Source: Pseudorhodobacter antarcticus
GTDB taxonomy: Bacteria > Pseudomonadota > Alphaproteobacteria > Rhodobacterales > Rhodobacteraceae
DNA: 45,098 nt
Reading direction: 5' to 3'
Assembly: GCA_945862465.1 (NCBI GenBank)
Contig: CAMAYO010000012.1
Location: forward strand, 1-45,098
In this document: positions 40,958-45,098 of the stretch, piece after piece
Layout: every line of letters begins with the position of its first letter
Numbering within the stretch: the first letter of the stretch is position 1
The notes under the pieces: model-generated
Told to the model about the DNA's origin: nothing
Database searches by the model: none
Seen by the model: the letters and a program-made list of their open reading frames with translations, nothing else
Made by a program: the position numbers and the translations under genes

Positions 40958-42298
40958 ATGGCCGCCAAATCACCCGAACCGTTGAAATCCACCGCCGAAC
41001 TGCCGCGCGTTGTGCGGGCCAAGGGCAGCTATTTGTGGGATGCCACTGGCAAGGCCTATATCGACGGGTCGGGCGGGCCCGCCGTCTATTGCCTTGGCCA
41101 TGCCAATGACGAGGTGAACGCCGCCGTCGCCGCCCAAATGTCAGACATCGCGCATGCTTACCGCTACAATTTCACCACCGACGCGCTGGAAGAGTTGACC
41201 GAGATCATTCGCGCCGAATGCGGCGGCACGTTGCGCGAAATGGTCTATGTCACCAGCGGATCGGAAGCGGTGGAAAGCTGCTTGAAGATCGCGCTGCAAT
41301 ACCACACGGCCAACGGCCAAAAATCGCGTCGCAAGTTCATCTCACGCCAGCGGTCGTGGCATGGCAACACTTTGGGCGCGCTGGGCCTTTCCGGCTTTGC
41401 CGAACGCACGGCGGCTTATGAGGGGGCGTTCATTCCGTCGATCAAACTGTCGCCTGCCAATGCTTATCGGCCTGTGGCGGGGGCGGATGCGGCCAGTGTT
41501 GGGGCTATTTGCGCGGCCGAACTGGAAGCCGCGATCCTGCGTGAAGGGCCTGAAACCATCGCGGCCTTTGTGTTTGAACCTGTGGTGGGCGCTGCTGGCG
41601 GCTGCGTGCCAGCGCCCGACGGCTATGCCAAACTTGTGCGCGAGATTTGCACGAAATACGGCGTGCTGATGATCTCGGACGAGGTGATGTGCGGCGCTGG
41701 GCGCACGGGCACTTGGCGCGCCTTGGCCTATGACGGGGTAGAACCTGATATCATGTCGGTCGCCAAGGGGCTGGCGGCGGGCTATGTGCCCTTGGGGGCC
41801 GCCATCTGCACCACCGCCGTGTGGGAGGTAATCCGCGCCAAGGACGGGGCCTTTGGCACGGGCCACACCTTCACCGGCCACACCGCCGCCTGTGCGGCTG
41901 GGGTTGCCGTGCAAAAGATCATCGCGCGCGAGGGGTTGCTGGCCAAGGTTGCGGCCAATGGCGACCGCTTGAAAGGCTGGATGGCTGACGCGCTGGCGGG
42001 GGTTGAGGCGATCGGTGACATTCGCGGCCGTGGCCATTTTATCTGCGCCGAACTGGTGGCTGACCGCGCCTCTAAAGCGCCGTTTGACGCTTCGCGCCAG
42101 TTGCACTTAAAGGTGCGCGCGCAGGCGATGGAAAACGGGCTGATCTGCTATCCGGTCGGCGGCAATGTTGATGGGGTGAACGGTGACATCGTGATCTTGT
42201 CGCCGCCCTACAATTGCACCGACGCAGAACTTGCTGAAATTGTTGACAAATGCGCCACCTCGATCCGGCAAGTGCTGCGGGCTGAGGGGCTGGCCTAA
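40958..42298 (+). CDS. Class III PLP-dependent aminotransferase
   Basis: A 446-residue aminotransferase of the omega-amino-acid/acetylornithine type. The PLP lysine is Lys270 in SVAKGLAAGYVPLGA; the pyridine-nitrogen aspartate is Asp241 in ISDEVMCGAGRTG. Other marks are MVYVTSGSEAVESCLKIALQ, RQRSWHGNTLGALGLSG, and a C-terminal ENGLICYPVGGNVDGVNGD. The ATG at 40958 follows a GGAG. It begins 55 bases after sbtB and may be separate. The amino donor is not predictable; a GABA or beta-alanine role is possible given gabD in the window. Confidence 0.9.
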   Translation: MAAKSPEPLKSTAELPRVVRAKGSYLWDATGKAYIDGSGGPAVYCLGHANDEVNAAVAAQMSDIAHAYRYNFTTDALEELTEIIRAECGGTLREMVYVTSGSEAVESCLKIALQYHTANGQKSRRKFISRQRSWHGNTLGALGLSGFAERTAAYEGAFIPSIKLSPANAYRPVAGADAASVGAICAAELEAAILREGPETIAAFVFEPVVGAAGGCVPAPDGYAKLVREICTKYGVLMISDEVMCGAGRTGTWRALAYDGVEPDIMSVAKGLAAGYVPLGAAICTTAVWEVIRAKDGAFGTGHTFTGHTAACAAGVAVQKIIAREGLLAKVAANGDRLKGWMADALAGVEAIGDIRGRGHFICAELVADRASKAPFDASRQLHLKVRAQAMENGLICYPVGGNVDGVNGDIVILSPPYNCTDAELAEIVDKCATSIRQVLRAEGLA

Positions 42299-42303
42299 AG
42301 TTT

Positions 42304-42317
42304 TCACACAAGTGTGA
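42304..42317. promoter_or_regulatory. Dyad upstream of the TPR gene
   Basis: TCACAC-AA-GTGTGA is a perfect 6-2-6 inverted repeat 58 bases upstream of the TPR start. A second smaller dyad, GAATG-ACAA-CATTC, lies at 42345-42358. Either could be an operator; no clear promoter hexamers could be paired with them. Confidence 0.3.
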
Positions 42318-42375
42318 CGACGGAAAGTGTGGGTCTGGGCGTAGAATGACAACATTCTCGAACAGGAGCGCGTTT

Positions 42376-42831
42376 ATGACCTATTTCTTCACCAGTTTTC
42401 TGGCCGGACTGATGGCCCTTTCCACCTTGCTGGCCGTGCCTGCCATGGCGGCTGGCAGCTCTGACGGATCAAGCACTGCTGCGCCGTCTTATGAAGAGGC
42501 CAAGGCGATGGTTGATGAAGGCAACTTTGTTGCGGCCTTGCCGAACCTGATCGCCTTGACCAAGGCTGATGCCAAAAACGCCGATGCGTGGAACCTGCTT
42601 GGGTTCACCTACCGCAAACTGGGCCAGCTAGACGACAGCGATGCCGCCTATTTGACCGTGCTGTCGATCAACCCTGACCATCTGGGCGCGCTGGAGTATC
42701 AGGGCGAGCTGTTCATCACCACCGGCAAGCTCGATCAGGCCAAAGCGAACTTGGCCAAGCTGCAAGCGCTGTGCGGCACCTGTGAGCAGGCACAGGATTT
42801 GGAAGCTGCGCTAAAAGCTGCGGGGGCCTAA
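42376..42831 (+). CDS. Exported tetratricopeptide-repeat protein
   Basis: A 151-residue protein with a signal peptide (residues 1-26: hydrophobic FFTSFLAGLMALSTLLAV, then PAMAA) and about three TPR helix pairs: YEEAKAMVDEGNFVAALPNL, DAWNLLGFTYRKLGQLDDSD and HLGALEYQGELFITTGKLDQ. Two cysteines (LCGTCEQ) near the C-terminus could form a disulfide or bind metal in the periplasm. The ATG at 42376 is preceded by AGGAG; the earlier in-frame ATG at 42346 lies before that site. Its function is unknown; TPRs mediate protein-protein contacts. A bidirectional terminator follows. Confidence 0.85.
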   Translation: MTYFFTSFLAGLMALSTLLAVPAMAAGSSDGSSTAAPSYEEAKAMVDEGNFVAALPNLIALTKADAKNADAWNLLGFTYRKLGQLDDSDAAYLTVLSINPDHLGALEYQGELFITTGKLDQAKANLAKLQALCGTCEQAQDLEAALKAAGA

Positions 42832-42852
42832 GCCCGGGCAGCGGGTAAATGC

Positions 42853-42883
42853 AAAAAGCCCCGCGGTTTGCGCGGGGCTTTTT
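42853..42883. terminator. Bidirectional intrinsic terminator between TPR gene and asd
   Basis: AAAAAGCCCCGCG (42853-42865) pairs perfectly with CGCGGGGCTTTTT (42871-42883) around the loop GTTTG. It has an A-run and a T-run on its two sides, so it ends both the TPR gene and the minus-strand asd, whose stop is at 42896. Confidence 0.94.
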
Positions 42884-42895
42884 CAAAGGATTGGA

Positions 42896-43918
42896 TCAGC
42901 CCTTTTTCAGAACCTTATTGCCCAGAACTTCGGCGATTTGGACCGCGTTCAGGGCCGCACCCTTGCGCAAGTTATCAGAAACGCACCACAGCGAGATGCC
43001 GTTGTCGATGGTGGAATCTTGGCGCACGCGGCTGATGTAAGTGGCATATTCGCCCACGCATTCGATGGGCGTGATGTAGCCGCCCGCCTCGCGCTTATCG
43101 ATTAGAAGCACACCGGGGGCCTCGCGCAGGATGTCTTGCGCTTCTTGCCAATCGAGCGGTTCTTCAAATTCGATGTTGATCGCTTCAGAGTGGCCAACAA
43201 ACACCGGCACGCGCACGCAGGTGGCGGTGACTTTGATCTTGGGGTCGAGGATCTTTTTTGTCTCGGCCACCATTTTCCATTCTTCCTTGGTCGACCCATC
43301 GTCAAGGAAGACGTCAATCTGCGGAATCACGTTGAAGGCGATTTGCTTGGGAAACTTTGATGGGGCCACTTCTTGACCGGGCACATAGATGCCTTTGGTC
43401 TGGCTCCACAATTCATCAATGCCTTCTTTGCCGGCACCCGACACCGACTGATAGGTGCTGACGACAACGCGCTTGATGCGCGCGCGGTCGTGCAAGGGCT
43501 TCAGCGCCACGACCATCTGCGCTGTTGAGCAGTTGGGGTTGGCGATGATGTTTTTGTTTTTATACATGAAAATCTGATCGGCGTTCACTTCCGGCACGAT
43601 CAGCGGGATCTGCGGGTCGTAGCGATACAGCGAGGAATTGTCGATCACGATGCAACCGGCCGCTGCCGCTTTGGGCGCGTATATCTTGGTCGCTTCCGAT
43701 CCCACGGCGAACAATGCAATGTCCCAGCCGGTGAAATCGAAGGTGTCGAGATCCTTGGTCTTGACGGTTTTCTCGCCAAAGCTGATTTCAGTGCCCAACG
43801 ATTTTCGCGATGCCAGTGCGGCAATCTCGTCCACCGGGAACTCGCGTTCGGCGAGGATGTTCAGCATTTCGCGGCCCACGTTGCCCGTGGCACCCGCGAC
43901 GACGACCTTATAGCCCAT
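42896..43918 (-). CDS. asd: Aspartate-semialdehyde dehydrogenase
   Basis: Reduces aspartyl phosphate to aspartate semialdehyde, the branch point to lysine/diaminopimelate, threonine and methionine. The product has 340 residues. The NADP-binding start VVVAGATGNVGREMLNIL and the catalytic Cys130 in NPNCSTAQMV are clear. Further marks are DNSSLYRYDPQIPLIVPEVN, STYQSVSGAGKEGIDELW, RVPVFVGHSEAINIEFE and a C-terminal CVSDNLRKGAALNAVQIAEV. AAAGGAG precedes the ATG at 43916-43918. A small hairpin (GCCCG / CGGGC at 43944-43958) lies in its leader, but no lysine riboswitch is recognisable. Confidence 0.97.
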   Translation of the reverse strand: MGYKVVVAGATGNVGREMLNILAEREFPVDEIAALASRKSLGTEISFGEKTVKTKDLDTFDFTGWDIALFAVGSEATKIYAPKAAAAGCIVIDNSSLYRYDPQIPLIVPEVNADQIFMYKNKNIIANPNCSTAQMVVALKPLHDRARIKRVVVSTYQSVSGAGKEGIDELWSQTKGIYVPGQEVAPSKFPKQIAFNVIPQIDVFLDDGSTKEEWKMVAETKKILDPKIKVTATCVRVPVFVGHSEAINIEFEEPLDWQEAQDILREAPGVLLIDKREAGGYITPIECVGEYATYISRVRQDSTIDNGISLWCVSDNLRKGAALNAVQIAEVLGNKVLKKG

Positions 43919-44037
43919 CGGGGTTCTCCTTTACGTCAAGACTGCCCGTCAGCCGGGCTTCGCGGGCCTTAGCGCAGGTTGCTGCGCGGCGAAAGGGCCT
44001 ATTGCGGCGGGGGTGGCAATCTCCGCTTATGCGGGGG

Positions 44038-44670
44038 CTATTCCGTTAAAGCGGAGGGATTTGCCAAGCAAAACCGTGGGTCGCGGGCCAAAAGGGCGCT
44101 GACAAAGGCGCGCTCGCCTTGGAAGTTGTGGGGCACCTGAGCGGCTGTGCGGCGGCCTGACAGCGAGAGCGAGGCGAAGAAGTCAAAGCCGTAGAGGGTG
44201 ATTTTGGTCGCGGGAGAGTGGGAGAGCAGGTCGATCATCATAAGCCCCGTGGTGGGGGGGGCGTTCAGCTGGGCTTTCAGGCGCAGGTAGGTATCTAGCG
44301 GGGGTAGGGCAAAGCCCTTGCGGGTTGCCATAGCCCAAGACAGGCGCTTGCGCTTGGGTGACATCCACAACAGAAATTTGGGGTTGAGCTGGTGCAGGTG
44401 GGTTGGTTTGAGCGAGGTGGCGCAGGCCAACACATCGATCCGCGTGCCATGGCTGCGCGCTTCGGGCATGGGCGCACGGTTGAGGCGGATCACGAGGTCG
44501 GCGGCGTCAATGGCTGCGCCTTGGGCAGTGGTGCCTAGGCTTTGGGCATTGCCCACCAGCGCAAGGGTGCCTTGCAATTCGTTTAGAACAAAGGCCATGG
44601 GCAGGCCCAACCCTGCAAGCGCCTTTTCGTTGCGCAAAGTGCGCGCCAGATAAAAGCCAAGCCGTGTCAT
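44038..44670 (-). CDS. Glycosyltransferase family 29-like (sialyltransferase-fold) protein
   Basis: A 210-residue protein with features of the GT29 sialyltransferase family: an L-motif-like block LALVGNAQSL followed by DAADLVIRLNRAP (about residues 36-67), TTGLMMIDLLS and ITLYGFDFF at about 140-165, and a VS-like PHNFQGERAFV with His181 and Glu186. No signal peptide or membrane helix is visible, so it would act in the cytoplasm on a lipid- or nucleotide-linked glycan. The donor is not proven to be CMP-sialic acid; CMP-Kdo or similar is possible. Its ATG overlaps the stop of the upstream glycosyltransferase (ATGA). Confidence 0.8.
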   Translation of the reverse strand: MTRLGFYLARTLRNEKALAGLGLPMAFVLNELQGTLALVGNAQSLGTTAQGAAIDAADLVIRLNRAPMPEARSHGTRIDVLACATSLKPTHLHQLNPKFLLWMSPKRKRLSWAMATRKGFALPPLDTYLRLKAQLNAPPTTGLMMIDLLSHSPATKITLYGFDFFASLSLSGRRTAAQVPHNFQGERAFVSALLARDPRFCLANPSALTE

Positions 44671-45098
44671 GTCACGGCCAGCATGTCGCGGTAAATCGAG
44701 ACGATGGCGCGGGCCTCGGCTTCGATCTGGTGGTTGGCCAGAATATGCGCGCGGGCAGCAATGCTACCGGTGGCAAGGCGGGCGGGGTCGTCGACCCAAG
44801 CCTCCAGCGCCTGGGTCAGGGCTGTGGCGTCATCAGGCGGCACAAGGGTGCCTGTTTCGGGCGTTAGCAGCGATTCAAATGCCCCGACCCGTGATGCCAC
44901 CACGGGCACGCCGCAGGCCATGGCCTCAAGCGGGGTTAGGCCAAAGCCTTCCCAGCGGGCGGGGGCCACGAACAGGTCAAGCGCTTGGTAATGGCGCACG
45001 ACATCTTCCCAAGGGATCTCTCCCAAGAACTGCACGCGGTCAGCCACGCCTGCGGCTGTCAGGCGCGCCAGTTGGGCGGCGTGAAAGGCGCGGTTGTC
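44667..45098 (-). CDS. GT4-type glycosyltransferase (N-terminus outside window)
   Basis: The C-terminal 143 residues of a GT-B glycosyltransferase. The frame is open to the right edge and the GTG at 45047 is internal. It shows the donor-binding domain: DRVQFLGEIPWEDVVRHYQA, LDLFVAPARWEGFGLTPLEA followed by MACGVPVVASRVGAF with the EX7E motif (Glu of WEGFG to Glu of LEA), and ETGTLVPPDDATALTQALEA. The stop overlaps the start of the GT29-like gene, so the two likely build one glycan, for instance a capsule, lipopolysaccharide or other surface polysaccharide. The rest of the locus lies to the right. Confidence 0.92.
   Translation of the reverse strand, partial: DNRAFHAAQLARLTAAGVADRVQFLGEIPWEDVVRHYQALDLFVAPARWEGFGLTPLEAMACGVPVVASRVGAFESLLTPETGTLVPPDDATALTQALEAWVDDPARLATGSIAARAHILANHQIEAEARAIVSIYRDMLAVT

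Noticed and set aside
41342-42106. 254-residue minus-strand open frame in the aminotransferase
   Set aside because: Antisense shadow of a conserved class III aminotransferase with its catalytic motifs intact.
43919-44037. Lysine riboswitch in the asd leader
   Set aside because: Only about 119 bases with a small GCCCG/CGGGC hairpin; no L-box-like core elements are visible.
1-45098. CRISPR arrays, insertion sequences or attachment sites
   Set aside because: No regularly spaced repeats, transposase-like reading frames or long terminal repeats were seen; gene order looks like core chromosome.

Overview
The window is a GC-rich, densely packed bacterial chromosome segment. It most likely comes from an alphaproteobacterium of the Rhodobacteraceae/Paracoccaceae group. 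The reasons are the order secA / parvulin isomerase / argJ / mutT, the order rimP-nusA-ylxR-infB, the alphaproteobacterial families DUF2794, DUF1285, zf-CHCC and IalB, and the DUF1285-MoxR-DUF58-DUF4159 block. Taxonomy is inferred from gene content only. I see no IS element, phage gene, CRISPR array, tRNA or rRNA, and no gene-free stretch above about 215 bases, so this reads as core chromosome.

Layout. 1-5040: the 5' part of secA (minus, running off the left edge), then a plus-strand series of periplasmic parvulin isomerase, argJ, mutT and a 51-residue unknown protein, closed by a perfect bidirectional terminator. 5060-13487: a minus-strand information-processing block read polA, then rimP-nusA-ylxR-infB. 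The rimP operon appears to have its own promoter and a terminator-like hairpin in its leader. 13600-15216: a small zinc-finger protein, a hydroxypyruvate-isomerase-like protein and DUF1285 (minus). 15298-21990: a tightly overlapping plus-strand operon of a MoxR ATPase, a DUF58 protein, a BatA/DUF4159 membrane protein and a VWA/GATase-like membrane protein. 22023-26634: DUF599 (minus) diverging from glycolate oxidase glcDEF (plus). 26644-29242: a secreted peptidoglycan-binding protein, a cupin and gabD (minus). 29348-34468: an alpha/beta hydrolase (plus), then a YcaQ-type DNA glycosylase, a fatty-acid desaturase, rlmN and an IalB-family protein (minus). 34632-38733: an ReAV-type asparaginase and DUF2794 (plus), then an NlpC/P60 protein, an M17 aminopeptidase and an unknown 129-residue protein (minus). 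38888-40902: beta-carbonic anhydrase, the SbtA bicarbonate transporter and an SbtB-type PII-like protein. 40958-45098: a class III aminotransferase, a secreted TPR protein, asd (minus), and two overlapping glycosyltransferase genes (GT29-like and GT4-like, the latter running off the right edge).

How genes work together. The rimP operon couples 30S maturation, transcription elongation and translation initiation. The MoxR block looks like an envelope-associated chaperone/VWA system of unknown substrate, and only its last member keeps an intact MIDAS motif. Carbonic anhydrase with SbtA/SbtB forms a candidate bicarbonate-acquisition unit. glcDEF and the Hyi-like protein could both serve two-carbon (glycolate/glyoxylate) metabolism, although they are not adjacent.

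Limits. All family calls come from reading motifs by eye, without database searches. Promoters and operators are consensus-level guesses. The best candidates for something undescribed are the MoxR/DUF1285 envelope system, the rimP leader, the SbtB lacking the cyanobacterial C-terminal loop, the GT29-like/GT4 pair, and the dyads around gabD/cupin and upstream of the carbonic anhydrase.
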